NCBI RefSeq assembly: GCF_035582795.1
Contig: NC_134367.1
Location: 114,476,062 to 114,540,061 of the forward strand
Source: Mycteria americana
Taxonomy: Eukaryota; Chordata; Aves; Ciconiiformes; Ciconiidae
Reading direction: 5' to 3'
DNA: 64,000 nt
The notes under the pieces are model-generated. The model did not search any database. It saw only the letters and a program-made list of their open reading frames with translations, and had not been told where the DNA came from. Positions 1-19,063 of the stretch are shown in pieces (within the stretch, counting starts at the first letter, position 1; each line of letters opens with the position of its first letter). Position numbers and translations under genes: made by a program.

Positions 1-1950
1 GGTGGGGCCATGCTGCTCCCCAGGCTCCTGCGGGTTAAAAAATACCAAGGAATGGTATTTTTAGGAAAGGCAGCATTGCTTTCTTCTGGGCTATGGCCAA
101 GCAACACCAAGGCTTGGTCAGCAGGCTGTATTTCCACCCACTAGCTCAAGGGGAAGGCAGCCCACCACTACTGAGATGCTCTACTTGGTGTAGGTGTTGC
201 CTCTCCATCCAGCTCCTCTTGCCTTGCTGGAAGCTGCAGGACCTTCTCTTCACCCTGTGCCTCCGACGGTGCTGGGCATACCACAGCCCTGACCATTCGT
301 GTCAGGGCTCCAGAGCTGATAATAATAATAATTTAGTTCCTGATTCAGCTGTGCGTGTAAGTGCACGTCTGACTTGGAGCACCGATTAAAGTGAAGTGTG
401 TGCTCCAGGACCTCGCTAAATGGGAACCTCAAAGCAGGATTTGAAAAAGCCAAGAAGACATTAACGTAGTCACAGCAAACTCTTGGTTCAGGAGTGTTGT
501 GATTAATGTCATTTGCTACCTCTTTTGCCTTAAAAGACAAGGAGTGGTTAAAATAAAAGAAACCTCAAGTTGAAAGCATTGCAAAAAATCAATTAAAACC
601 CATGTAGCTGCATTTTGACCTGGAGCAAAATCTCAGACATAACAGAGAAATTACATAGCCTTAAAGAGAAAGAAAGAAAGAGAAGGTTTTACGTGTGGTA
701 TTGCTGAGGTATTGCCCGAAGGCGTGCTGAGATAGCTTCTCCCCCTGTACCTGCGGAGACTGTAAACTCCCCGCAGGATCAGGGGGAGCGAGGAGGTGCC
801 CCCAGCCCTGGCCGTTGCTCCCAGGGCCTGTCCTGCGGGTGAGCGGTCAGGGCTTAAAAGCCTTCCCGGAGGACCAAGCGCTGGGTGGTGGGGTAACTCC
901 TCTGCTGCATCAGCCTGCGGGATGAAGATGTCTGTGCTGGTGCATCACTCCGGTAGACCCTGCCGAAACGGGGTAGGGCAGGTAGGGCTGCTGCAGCTCC
1001 CAGCTGCGATTTCCTGGCTGGAAACACTGATTGCTTTGGGATGCTCAGCCTGGAGGACCTCTCCAGTGGTGCGGCACCTGATGTGGTGCTGGATTTGCTC
1101 CTCAATTCCAACACCCTCCCTGGGACTCCAGCCACTCCCACCCCCCCAGGACTCAGACCCCCTCAAGAGCTCGCACCCGTTTGGCCCTGGATCAAGTCCC
1201 CAACAGCCCCACACTGGTTGTCCTTGGCCCAAAGAGCCCAGGTGGAATAACCGGGGATGTGTGTTAAGCAGAGCTCTTTCATTTGGCTGCTGCGTTTGAA
1301 GGCATGTCCTTTCCAGAAGCTCCAGATCTGTCCCCTGAAGTTAAATCTTCATCTCGGTGAAACCAGTGGTGAAACTCCCGTCGATTCCCCCCGGCCTGTG
1401 CTTTGCTCTTTGGGAGGAAAGCGGTGACCTTAGAGAAGAGCGATGCCATTTGAAAGGCCTCTTCACGTGGGGAAACAGCTCTCGGTGCTCAGCCCCACCA
1501 GCCTGCACAACCGCTCCAGCCCGGTGCCGGCTCTGCTGCGAGGATGTGCTTGGGGAGGAAGGCACCAAGCGCGTTTCCGCTGTGTTTAACAGAAGAGCAG
1601 ATTGAACAGTAGGTGCGAGGCAGAAGGCACCCCTGAATGTTGTTAAATACCAGAGGACACGCCGCGCACGGGCTTTGCTGTGCTGCGAGACTTTTCGGTG
1701 CAGTTTTGTGGGTTTCCTTCTGTTTCTTTTGCTTCCTTCCCCCCCGCCCCGTCCTCTTCTCTTTTGTTTCATTTCCACTTCGGGAAGAGGGGGAGAGGAC
1801 GAGAGGCAAATAAAAAAAAAGTGGGGGGGAGAGAAAAGGCTGAGGCCGTGACACGTTTTTCATTTTAAATGAATGACTGAAACGGAATAAAGCCCTTTTT
1901 TTAACAGAAGAAAGGCTCGTCATTAAGAAAAATAATAACAACAACAACTT
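1..1950. other. Upstream region of OVOL2, no gene seen
   Basis: No exon of a recognised protein was found on either strand; the open frames here are short and look like chance. The stretch contains a short AAT repeat (about 319-333) and an AAAG-type purine repeat (about 664-684). CpG content rises towards the right edge, where the OVOL2 island begins. In human the next gene on this side is PET117/KAT14; nothing of either was recognised here. Confidence 0.5.
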
Positions 1951-2387
1951 TCTCTGCCTGCTGCTGCCCGAGGACAGCTCAGCCTCTTCCCCGGCGCCCT
2001 GAGGAGCCCTCCCCTCCGCGGGCTGCCCCGGGGGGGCCCTCAGCGCAGCCCCCCGTGGGCGGCGGGACCCGCACCCACGGGTGGGGAGCACCCCCGGCAT
2101 CCCGTTGCGGCGGCGGGCGGGCAGCGGGTCCGGCCCCGCCGGGGTGCCCGCAGCGGGGCGGCGGGCGGGCAGGAACGGCAAGGCTCCCCTCCTCTATTTT
2201 TTTTTTTTTTTAATTTTCAGACGTTAAATTCTTTTGCAAACATTCATGCCTTAGGAAGGGCTGGAACAAAGCTCAGCTGCTCCAACCGGTCGGACAGGTA
2301 AGCAGACTTGTTGACACCGTTATGTTTGCAGCACGCATGCTCCTTCCCAAGTTTCCTGGTGCATTTTTCTATTCCACCTTATGAAAC

Positions 2388-2435
2388 TTTCCTCCCCCCC
2401 CACCCCCTTCCCCTCCCCTCCCCTTCCCCTCCCCG
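2388..2435. repeat. Polypyrimidine CCCC-rich tract in the OVOL2 promoter
   Basis: An almost pure C/T stretch with at least six CCCC runs, ending about 170 bp before the OVOL2 ATG. The complementary strand has repeated GGGG runs with short spacers, the usual pattern of a G-quadruplex or triplex-forming tract. It may lie in the promoter or in the 5' UTR. Confidence 0.7.
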
Positions 2436-2550
2436 CGCCTCGGCGGCTCTGCCCGGTGCGTGCGGTCCCGCTCCCCGCGGACGGCAGCGCAGCGCCCGCG
2501 CCCCGCCGGGCTGCGGGCGGGCGGCGGGGTCAGCCGCTCCGCTCCGCTCC

Positions 2551-2590
2551 GCTCCGCGCCGTGCCCAGCCGCTCCGCGCCGTGCCCAGCC
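2551..2590 (+). repeat. Perfect 20-bp tandem duplication in the OVOL2 leader
   Basis: Bases 2551-2570 are repeated exactly at 2571-2590, ending 18 bp before the OVOL2 ATG. They follow a short run of GCTCC pentamers (about 2536-2555). The unit is GC-rich and probably part of the 5' UTR. Confidence 0.85.
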
Positions 2591-2608
2591 GTGCCCCCTG
2601 CCCTCGCC

Positions 2609-10060
<7,452 letters not shown>

Positions 10061-11630
10061 CATGGTGGATTACAGTGGTATAAAGGAATGAAGTTTACAT
10101 GTAGGACTATATATATATTATTTTTTTAAAAACAATTTTGAAAGAAATCCCTGAAATGAAAGGGATGCTTTTGCCAACAGGACTCTCTTGATGTTGGTAG
10201 AACCTCAACTTGAAATAAATATTCTCATATATGATGCAACCATCAGACTTTTTTATCTGGCCAAAAAAAATGGAAAGCTTGGAAGAGGCTGTCACCTCTT
10301 GGACGGAGTATTTACTGAACTGACATTTGGGCAACCTGTTTTCTGTTTCAGCTCTACCACACATCCGAGTGGCCACTGACAAATAAGTTCACCTTTCCCC
10401 AGTGCATTTTGTAAAGATAATAACTATTACCTCCCGTACAAGTTACTTCTGAGAGGTTTGGGTGAAAAGTGCTGTGCAAGAGCAGCTAGCTACTAGTACA
10501 TTGTTCTGTGCAAAATGAATTAAAATGGTCTTAAGAACAGGAGTACACTGTATTGGTAAATAAGATAAAATATGCAAATAACCTTAACTCTGCCCCCCTG
10601 TGCAGTAAGCTGATGATTTATGGAAGTGTGATCCACGGTGAGCTGAAACTTTTTTTAAAGGATGCAGAAGTTTTTCCTCCCAAACTTTCTCTACTACCGA
10701 ATGGCATTATTCCAGGGCAGACTTATGGTCATGTTTTAGGTACTTGAAGCTGTGAACTTATTTTATCACGTTTAGATTTAAGTGTAACCTTAACTCTGAC
10801 ATTCTTGGACTTGTCACGCTCACCCTGGGGATTATTACCACATCCCTTTAACATACAGCAATATCTATCCAGAAACCCAAAGAAAACACTTCAATGGCTT
10901 GAAGATACGTATTTTTCTGTCATGATGAAATGCAATTTTGTGTGTATTTTATGGTGTGTATGTGTGCATGTGTGTTCATTTAGGGATTTTTTTTTCCTTT
11001 TTGATGACTAAGTTCACTAATACAACAGAGCAGTACAATGCAGTGAAGAGGGAGACTTAGCCTGTCTCTGCCTCATGAGATCAATGCAAAACTGTAGGCA
11101 TGAATCTGGCCTCTCATCTGTAACCACTGTCAGTTTAGAAGGCTCCTAGTGAGACTGATGCTACAAGGGAAGGAGGTGGCGATGATGATGAGGGACTGGT
11201 ACTACATCTCTGTGCATTTCGGACTCTCCCTGTATCCTGCTCCAGCTCCTGTTGACCCAGGACAACCAAGAGGGTAGCCTATAGGGACTATCAAGTATGA
11301 ATTTAGGGATTTTAAAAAAAAGGGGAGAGGCATGCCCATGTAACTCATGTCGCTGAAACCGCCTGACACTTTAAGACTCTTCAGAAGCTGCTGCAGCCTT
11401 TGGGCACTTGGGTGTCTATACTAGGAGCGACAGGGTGGGGTGATAACTTCCTCAGCAACCACAAAGTACTCTGGCCCAAGCACATGTTATTCATGTCTCT
11501 TAACTTAATGGACACAGCCGCTAAACAGGTTTTACATCAATTTAAATGCATAACAATTAATGGATTTCATTTGTAAATTCCAAAAATTCATTTTGTATTC
11601 AAAATAAAGCTGTACATTTGGGGAGGATGC
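10061..11630 (+). other. OVOL2: Probable OVOL2 3' UTR
   Basis: Follows the OVOL2 stop and has no further coding sign. It starts with an AT-rich stretch that includes an ATATATATAT run. AATAAA hexamers are at 10214-10219 and 11603-11608, with further ones at 11903-11908 and 11974-11979. The true end is not fixed by sequence alone; I favour the 11603 signal. Confidence 0.5.
11603..11608 (+). terminator. OVOL2: Candidate OVOL2 polyadenylation signal AATAAA
   Basis: An AATAAA followed by T/G-rich sequence, about 1.54 kb after the stop. The proximal AATAAA at 10214-10219 could give a much shorter transcript. Confidence 0.4.
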
Positions 11631-13880
11631 ACTGTATTCTATATACGTTGAAACAACAGCTGAAAAGTAACCCACCTAAAATAGAGTCCTAGCCAGGACC
11701 CTCACAGTCATTACTACTAAAATGATAGATTCTGAGCATCTCTGCAAGAATCGTAAAAATCTTCTCAATTTGGCTCGGTTTTGTACAGGCATCTGCTTGG
11801 GGTTTTGTGGGGAAAAGCTTCTAGGGCTTTTAAAGCATTTCTAATGACATTAATACTTTATTCAGCACAACTGTCGGTGCTTGGGACCTTAAAAACGAGG
11901 ATAATAAAGTGATGCTACTGTGTAAAGAACAAACTTGTCATCCTATGTAACGGGAAAGTTCACAGAATACTTTAATAAATGGGAAGTCCATGGAAAAAAA
12001 GCATCTGAGGTAAATTATAAGATCGTTACTTTGCAAAAAGAGCTAAAGCCTATGCACCAATCCCCAGTTCTTCTGAGATCATGCCATTATAACTGAACAG
12101 TATACATGGAAGGTCGCTCACTCTGAGTGAAGCTTGCATGCTTGCAAATACATTGACAAAATTGTCTGGATAAGAAAAGTGTTGTGCTGGCGATACTCCC
12201 CTGTAACCTGCTCAGTGAGGTCTCAGTCATGAAACTTAACTGTTGAGTGCAGCTCCTAGGTGGGACTGTTGAGCAGAGTCCATCTGAGCAAAGTGACTAG
12301 TTCACCTAACTGCAAAGGATTCCTGTGCTTAGCTCTGCTGAAACCTCAGCCCTTAACACTGGAGCAGTAGAGTTGCAGCTGAAACCCTGATTTCCCTCCA
12401 ATATCACTGCCAAAGCATGTCCCTGCTGAAAGAACTACAAACACGTTAAGGTGGTCCATCTATCTCACTCGGGTGATTTCAGTCACAGAAAGCGTCTGCT
12501 GCAACAGTGAAAAGAAGCAGGTAACAGTACACAGAACAAAACCTGCTCTGGACAGAGAGCAAACTCTGACAAGCTGGATGCTATAGCTGGAGTAATCGCC
12601 CTGATTGGCTGGTTTTTCTGCAGAGGACAGATAGAGCCTGTAGCAGATACCTTGGGCGTGTCAATTTAACAGTCTGGCAAGTTACTTAAAACTGGTCAGA
12701 AAGTGGGTTTGAGTTTGCATGACATTGGCAACAGCCATCTGCCAGTTCTGTTATGGGACAAAACTGGCACTAGCTTGTGCCTCTACAGAAATGTTCCAGA
12801 GCTCACACAGGGATGCCGGAGGCAGCCAGACTTTCAGAGGTGCCAGACACCAGTAACTTCCACCACTACTGTCTGTGAAGGCTGCCTGCCTTCTCCTGGC
12901 TCTCTGATGGTACAGACTCATCTGAAACTTAAAGATAGGTTTACAAACTAACATTGCTAGTGAAGCTGGCAGCCTTCACCAGACACAAGGCTTTTGTTAA
13001 ACAAATGAACACAGGTGAAGCCAACAGGTGCCCGCACTGCCCAGGCTCCAGACTTGCCCTTATTTACTAGGAGGCAGGATGAGGCTGAAATCTTACATGG
13101 TTCAGAGACATCTAATGACTGGATGATGCACTGATGAAGAAGGCACTCCCACGCAAACATTGCCCAACTGTTCCACACTCTCTCGATTTATCCAATCCCA
13201 ATCAACACAGGGAATTCAGCACATTTTATCACCTCCTGCTTCTGCCCGGGGCATCTTGCCTCTTGCTTATGCCCACCCTCTTGGTATCCACAGAGCTATC
13301 TTTCACAGAACATTGACCGTGTTCAGTGACGTTGAACCACCCACTAGCTAAAATTCTGTGATGTGGGAAGATACTTGTAAAACAGGTAGAACTTCCGAGC
13401 GCTCACGCAGCGTGGTCGCGATTAGTCATCTCTGAACCCAGTTTCTCAGTCTCCATGTTTGTCTTTTTAGATAGAAATGTAATTAAGCACAGAGTAATCA
13501 TACCATCACCAGACTAGGTTTGAATAAGCAAGTACCACTATAAATTTCATTGCACAGGTTTCCACAGTTCAGTATTCTGAAGGAGAAAAGATTAAGCACT
13601 ACAGACGTTTAAGTTTCTCCATCAGCAAGCCTGCCCACTGGTTTTTTTTAGGTATGGTTCTGGCTGATTTTCTTGAAGCTTATGGGTTGGTCCTATTTTT
13701 ATTTGTAATCTGCAGGGTTATTATGGACACTCATACATACAATTCAGAGAAAACAAAGAGAATGAGGAAAGAAGCTTTCCAGGTGTGCAACACAAAAAGC
13801 AGTATCACCAGACATCATCAAGGCTTATTCATAAAATCAAGTCTATAGACAGAGAAACAACCTTCAAAAAATAACTCTTC
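11631..13880. other. Convergent spacer between the OVOL2 and MGME1 3' ends
   Basis: About 2.2 kb between the inferred ends of two tail-to-tail genes. It has two further AATAAA (11903-11908, 11974-11979) that could extend OVOL2, and a TAACGG at 11947-11952. No coding exon was seen. Confidence 0.55.
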
Positions 13881-14955
13881 TGTTTTACATCATTTATTCA
13901 CAAACTTATTTGAAAAAAACACCCCACACCCCCAAAAGCCCCCCAAAACGCAATCAGCAGCTCTTCATTCCTCAGAAGGCCCAGCTTCAAAGTCACAAGC
14001 CTGCTTTTATAAAGAAACTTACTCGCACTGGCAAACGCTGTAACTTGACACTGGAGATGGTTCCACATGGGTAGGCTCCTTGTCGGCTCAGACCCGCAGT
14101 GAAGCTCAGGAGAGCTCAAGACAGTTGCAGACTTGGCCTGCATAGAGCCTCACAACCTAAGGTACAAAGCCCATTTACGCTCACAGTTCTTTTATGCAGG
14201 CTACGCAGCCTGTTAAGAAACCTGCAGGAGGAGCCACTAGAAGTAGTCAAACTTCCTACCTTTTAGAACCCTGGAAATTTCTAAGTGCATCAGTTACAAT
14301 TCTGCTCCTCTTTTGCTAAGCCACTTCTTTTAAATGATCGCTTTGCCTTAGTATTTTAAATAAGTGCTTATGAGAACTTTGGTTATAATTCTTAGCGCAG
14401 TTTTCCCATTGTTGCTGTAAGAAAAACCACAAATAGTAACAAGCCTGTTAATAGATACCTTTGAGATGAGCAAGAACTAAGCTGACTGAAACCCAGTCTA
14501 CTATATTCATTTGTTTATCATTTGCATTTCTCTCAGCTCAGAGAATACAGTTGTTGTTTTGCTTTAGTTCACCAACTTCATTTTCAAAGTCTCAGTTCTG
14601 CAACAGTTTTTTTTTCTCAAAAACGACAAAAGAAGGATGATTTGATTGAACAGTTTTACTTGATAACAGAAACTTTCCTATCAACCTCAGGTTGTATAAA
14701 CTGTCTGGGGAAAACCAGAGATTAATTAAGTCAGCTTTGTCCTTAAGTCTACTTAAGTCACCTACGACGTAAGCAAATACACATTCCCCACTCAATTTTT
14801 CTTTCTTTTTTTTGAGGTGGGGGGGAAGCCCTGATACTAAGAAATTAGTCAAAGTTACTAAAAAAAGAATATGTATTCAAATGGAAGATTTAAACAAAGG
14901 ATTCTTGCTTTGGCTCTGTGCTCAGACCACTTGCCTCTGCATAGCTTAGTTTGGG
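13880..14955 (-). other. MGME1: Probable MGME1 3' UTR
   Basis: Lies between the MGME1 stop and the AATAAA at 13893-13898 (minus strand). It contains no open frame of note. The right part has homopolymeric T tracts near 14607-14617 and 14800-14812. Confidence 0.5.
13893..13898 (-). terminator. MGME1: Candidate MGME1 polyadenylation signal AATAAA
   Basis: TTTATT on the + strand reads AATAAA on the MGME1 strand, about 1.06 kb after the stop codon. It is the most plausible signal I saw in this stretch. Confidence 0.55.
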
Positions 14956-15090
14956 TCAGTTTCTGTCCATGTACTCTTCAAGGCGCAAAAGCCACTTATT
15001 CCAGTACTGCGAGCACAGATCAGGATCCATGAAATGCGGATGTGCAGGGGAGCCATTCTTATAGGCAACCACAATAAGTCCACAGCTAAC
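14956..15090 (-). CDS. MGME1: MGME1 last coding exon
   Basis: Acceptor CTGTAG|GTTAGC, phase 0. Encodes the last 44 residues, with [12 protein letters not shown] and [13 protein letters not shown], and ends RLEEYMDRN before TGA. The tail beyond LEEY is shorter than in human. Confidence 0.93.
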   Translation of the reverse strand, partial: VSCGLIVVAYKNGSPAHPHFMDPDLCSQYWNKWLLRLEEYMDRN

Positions 15091-18000
15091 CTACAGTTAA
15101 AACCAGAAGGCTGTCAGAAATTCAATGTTAATATGCAACTTTAATCAGCAATTCTGAACACTAAACCTCACTGCAAAACATCATCCTTAACATATAAGTA
15201 CCTTAAATAAGACATGGGGAACAAAAAGAGCAATAATTTACCATAGAATACTTGGAGACTAACATTCAGATGCTGAGAGTTCAAAGCTCTGAATTTGGTG
15301 AAAACTGGAGGACTCAAACTCTTGAGTATCAGAGTGACAGGGTCTATTTAAACCTTGCAGATGCTGGTAAAATGTGACTGGTGAGGTTTTGCCTGGGGCC
15401 ATATAACCAGACTGATGCATCAGTCTGAATGGAAATGGTTACTTAGGTGTGTCAAGTATGAAAGATGTAGGAACAAACAGCTCTAATCCAAACCCCACAC
15501 AGCTACTGGGGTGAAGAGAAAGTGGTGGGGGGCAGGAGGCTAATAGCAGAATTCTAGAATTACTGCCTTTCACTCTCTAAGGACCATGTCTGTTACGTGC
15601 TTGTCTTTACTGATCTTTACAATATTCTAGAAAGCCTTCTGAAGAACCTACGAATTACCCTGCTCTCTTCTGCTTTATATTTTCCCCCTTCAACGCTTTG
15701 TATTGAAATAACAATCCTTCAAGCCAAGCAGGCCTGGCTAGAATTGCGGTTGGAGTCTTTAAAAAACATAATCCCGCTGTCTTCTCATTAAGTGATTGAC
15801 AACACCCTGCTTTCCTTTGAGGAAACACTGTACAGCTTCCACTCTTAAGTAAATCACTTAGTCCCTCGTTTGCCAGTGGGATATAGCAACACATGATGCA
15901 AGCAATGCCATCCCACCCCATTTCCCTGTTTGCATGCTCTTTTGCTTTACTACTTCTCCCCCTTCCTACTCTTGACACAAGCAAAAACCACATAGACCAA
16001 AGCACTGGGGGTTGCCCAGATGCCAAGTCACTGTGAGTTCATCTGACCTACTAAGACACTGAGCATCCCTGGGTCCCACTGAGCAGTTCCTTAAAACCAC
16101 CAAAAATATGTTGCTGACAGGCAAAGGCAGCAGGATTAGTGAGAGTAGTGGAGTTATTTCACAGTATGTCAGCTTAATCTGATCCAAGACTGGGCTGCTT
16201 TGTTACAAATCCTACCACCAGTTCCACTCTGGACAGCAGGTGCTAAAGGCAGTAGGTGGGGAGAAATGAAAATAACGTGGGCACTGCTGCTTGTCTTGGC
16301 AGATACCAGGCTTACTGACCTGGAAGTCATAATTGGCATCGTGATTTATGGCTCCAATATATGCTGCAACCTGTAAAGGGTTGTCAAAAGTATTCTTCAG
16401 AGATGGCTTTGGTTTCTCTGAAGTTTTCCAGTCAATCACGCACAACTGGCCTCTGCGTAAGAGAACAAGATGGGACAATGTTTTAAACTTAAGTGTAGTC
16501 ATAGTAAGAAACAAGGCATGGAACAGCAAAGAAAGTCATATCACTCTCAGCCTGTTTCACCCTGATGTCATGTTGCTCGTCATTATGTCTAAGCAAGTCT
16601 TTTCCGCACTGATAGTTTAGATCTCAAAAATCAAGACTTACTAATATCTGCTGCAGTTCCTGGCAACTGCAGAGGAGCACTTAACCCTGCCCTGCTCGTA
16701 CCCTGCTCCAGTAAGGAATTCTCCACAAGAAACAACAGCACTTCTGTCATCGGGTTCACCTCTGAGTTCATCCATTTTGCCACTCTTAAAAGATCTGTCC
16801 AGCTTCCCCCCAACAGCTCACCAACACACCTGCTCCAGCTTGGGACACAGCCTCCCACGCGGCACGGAGCACCACGCAACACTGGCATTATCAGGTTTCT
16901 TAGAGAACCAGTACCTCACCGATACTTAGCCACGCAGTCTACCAGGCCCAGATACTGAAGAGTCTCATGTTGAACTGCACTTTCCAGAGCTTTCACTTCA
17001 CCGATATCTTTTAAGACATGTTGCACACTTGATAAGTAGCCGGAAATAGCAACATCTTCTCTCTGCTCCTTAGTTGCCATGTCTTCAGGCAGGAATATAG
17101 ATTCCAAAGCTGCATGAAAGAGCTCTCCTTGGAGGAAAAGATCTAAGAAAAATGTGAAAAAATCCCACATTTAGACACTACTCATAATACCTGATGGACT
17201 TGTATTCCAGATATTACACAACATAGCTCTTAAACCAGTCCTGTTTTGTGTACTGAAAGCTTGAGGATGTGGGAAGCAGAAGGGAGTGAGACAGAAAAAT
17301 AAATTGTCAACAGTGAAATTACTATCTCTTCTATTAATGCTTACTTTGCTTTTTTGGTCTCACTAATTACTCAGAAACAAAATATGATTTTTAATTTATT
17401 GTTTATTCAAAGGCATTTCTGAATTTCTATGAATCAAAATATTATTCTAGGCTGCTTTTCCTGCATTTGCTTCTTCTGCTGTATTGGTTCATTTGAATGG
17501 AACTAACCTCCTTCTGAAATGGATGGGCATAGTACTAGGAGTAAGGGTTTATCTCAGAAATTATGCCAAGAAAGATAAATTTTAAATAGTTATGTAAGGT
17601 TTGTTATGCCACCTGCATAGTTACCAAGCACTGAAGTGCTTAGTAGCTCAAAAAGCATAAACACAGGATATTGTTTTAAAAAGCATAGTAATTCATGTAA
17701 GGAGCACTTGGGTATTTATCAACCTTGCTACAAGAGGCTACCTACTATCTCCCAGGTCTTCCCAGATCCCCTTCAGTCTTACAGCTTGGAGGAAGTCACC
17801 TTTGTAGGTCTGAGGAAATCAAAACCTCTAAATGCATGGCAATTTCATAGAAGAGGCTATATATGCTGGGTAAACAAAATAGTTACTGAAGAACTTCAAC
17901 ATAAACAGCAAGACACATAGGTTTTTAAACACTCAAGATTATATAATTTCAGAATGCTTATTTCCATCTCGTTGCAAAGTAGCTTTGTATCTGCAAACAG

Positions 18001-18881
18001 GCTCAATAACATCAGCTGGAAAAATCTATTTGTACATAGATACTAGCAAATAGAGAAATACAGGAGAGGCAGATAGGATAGAGCAAAGAATGTCTACAGT
18101 CTAATTCTCGTTTCCCACACATTTCTGAATCCATTTTAGTGGTCCTAGAACAAAGATCAGAGCTTAGATTCTTTGATAACAGATGTACTCATAATTTGGT
18201 CTCACCCACTGAAATGGAAACAACTTAATGGATTTCCAAAACACTTGACTTGTAGGGCCAGATACTGCAGCTATGCTAGCACCTCCCAGCCAGCTATCCC
18301 GACTATTGCTTCTACTTTGCAATCATACTGTGGTTAGACTTACTTTTAGTATACTCTGCAAAACCATCTTTTCCAAGTTCCTGTATCATTCTCTCCTTCC
18401 ATCTTTCTAGATAAAAAGCTTGCTGTGGAGAAATAGTCTGTTGAAGAATACGGGTTACACTGGGCATTTTCGTTTTTTGTAAAGCAATTTTCATGGGGAA
18501 GTTTGAATTGCTGTTGAGAAGGGGAATTCTCTTGTTGGGGTTTATTAAAGGAACCCAGTTCTTGGGCATTTTTGTTTCAGCTTTAACTGGAGGTCTGTGT
18601 TTAGCCGGTGGCCCATATAACAAATGGTCTTCTTCAAATATTGTCTCTGGTGTTTGGGCACTGGTTTTGTAAGATGTAACAGAGTAGACCAAGTTCTTGT
18701 ATTTTTCTTGGTCAACTTGATCATAACTGTTCACTTTTTTCTTCTTACTATAAAGACACGCGGACGTAGCCAGACACATGTATGGGAATTGCTTTTGGCA
18801 AACAGGTATTTGAAAAAGCATTTCCAGTTTCCCCGGTTTCCTGGACAGTAGCTGTAGGAATTTCATTCTGACAAGAAGCAT
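14956..18881 (-). CDS. MGME1: MGME1, mitochondrial genome maintenance exonuclease 1 (4 coding exons)
   Basis: On the minus strand the coding exons are 18881-18344, 17142-16920, 16452-16320 and 15090-14956. The phases join cleanly into 1029 nt and 342 residues (human: 344). The N-terminus, about residues 1-45, is basic and hydrophobic, as in a mitochondrial presequence. The PD-(D/E)XK nuclease core shows QHETLQY followed by D248, then VIDWK with D261 and K263. These match human D238, D251 and K253 with a constant offset of ten, so the active site looks intact. MGME1 is a RecB-type single-strand DNA exonuclease of the mitochondrial matrix that trims flaps and 7S DNA and removes linear mtDNA. 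Translation may start at 18881 (C at -3, weak) or at the second ATG, 18866 (A at -3, better). The second choice gives 337 residues and resembles the human start more. The C-terminus ends soon after LRLEEY, about a dozen residues shorter than human. A 5' non-coding exon lies near 23928. Confidence 0.95.
16320..16452 (-). CDS. MGME1: MGME1 coding exon with catalytic Asp and Lys
   Basis: Acceptor ACGCAG|AGGCC and donor TTCCAG|GTCAGT (minus strand). Encodes [16 protein letters not shown] with catalytic D261 and K263, then the conserved [18 protein letters not shown]. It is nearly identical to the remembered human segment. Confidence 0.95.
16920..17142 (-). CDS. MGME1: MGME1 coding exon with QHETLQY motif and Asp248
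   Basis: Acceptor TTCTTAG|ATCTTT and donor TATCG|GTGAGG (minus strand). Encodes residues 180-254, including [20 protein letters not shown]248 corresponds to human catalytic D238. Confidence 0.94.
18344..18881 (-). CDS. MGME1: MGME1 first coding exon (presequence and N-terminal part)
   Basis: Ends at donor ACTAAAA|GTAAGT. Encodes residues 1-179: the basic presequence, then [18 protein letters not shown], and the conserved [17 protein letters not shown] and ELGKDGF segments. Its 5' side probably extends to an acceptor at 18946/18945 (TTTCTTTTTCCACAG). That leaves about 64 nt of 5' UTR in this exon. Confidence 0.92.
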
Positions 18882-18891
18882 TTGTGAGTAG

Positions 18892-18936
18892 TTAGAGTTT
18901 TCTTTCTTCTGTTAGGAACAGTCTGTAGGTTACCAT
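18892..18936 (-). other. Possible 14-codon upstream ORF in the MGME1 leader
   Basis: If exon 2 begins at 18945, its leader contains ATG at 18936-18934. The frame closes with TAA at 18894-18892, eleven bases before the main ATG at 18881. The peptide would be MVTYRLFLTEERKL. Its presence in mRNA depends on the inferred acceptor. Confidence 0.35.
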
Positions 18937-19030
18937 ATTTTCCCCCTGTGGAAAAAGAAATTTGTGATTTCCAGTCATAAAACTCGTACCATCAACCTAT
19001 TTTTGCTCTTTGCCAAACAAAGAACTGCTA

Positions 19031-19063
19031 TGGTCATAAAGTGTCTTCATACACTTTATGCCA
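19031..19063. repeat. Inverted repeat / hairpin in MGME1 intron 1
   Basis: Perfect 10-bp arms CATAAAGTGT (19035-19044) and ACACTTTATG (19051-19060) with a 6-nt loop. They extend by TGG/CCA across a single bulged base to 13 pairs. On the MGME1 strand it lies about 85-120 nt upstream of the inferred exon 2 acceptor. Confidence 0.75.

Larger units (their letters stand above)
15091..18343. other. MGME1 introns between the coding exons
   Basis: Three introns: 15091-16319, 16453-16919 and 17143-18343. Ordinary single-copy intron sequence; the 17.3-17.6 kb part is AT-rich. No further exon or repeat was recognised. Confidence 0.75.
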
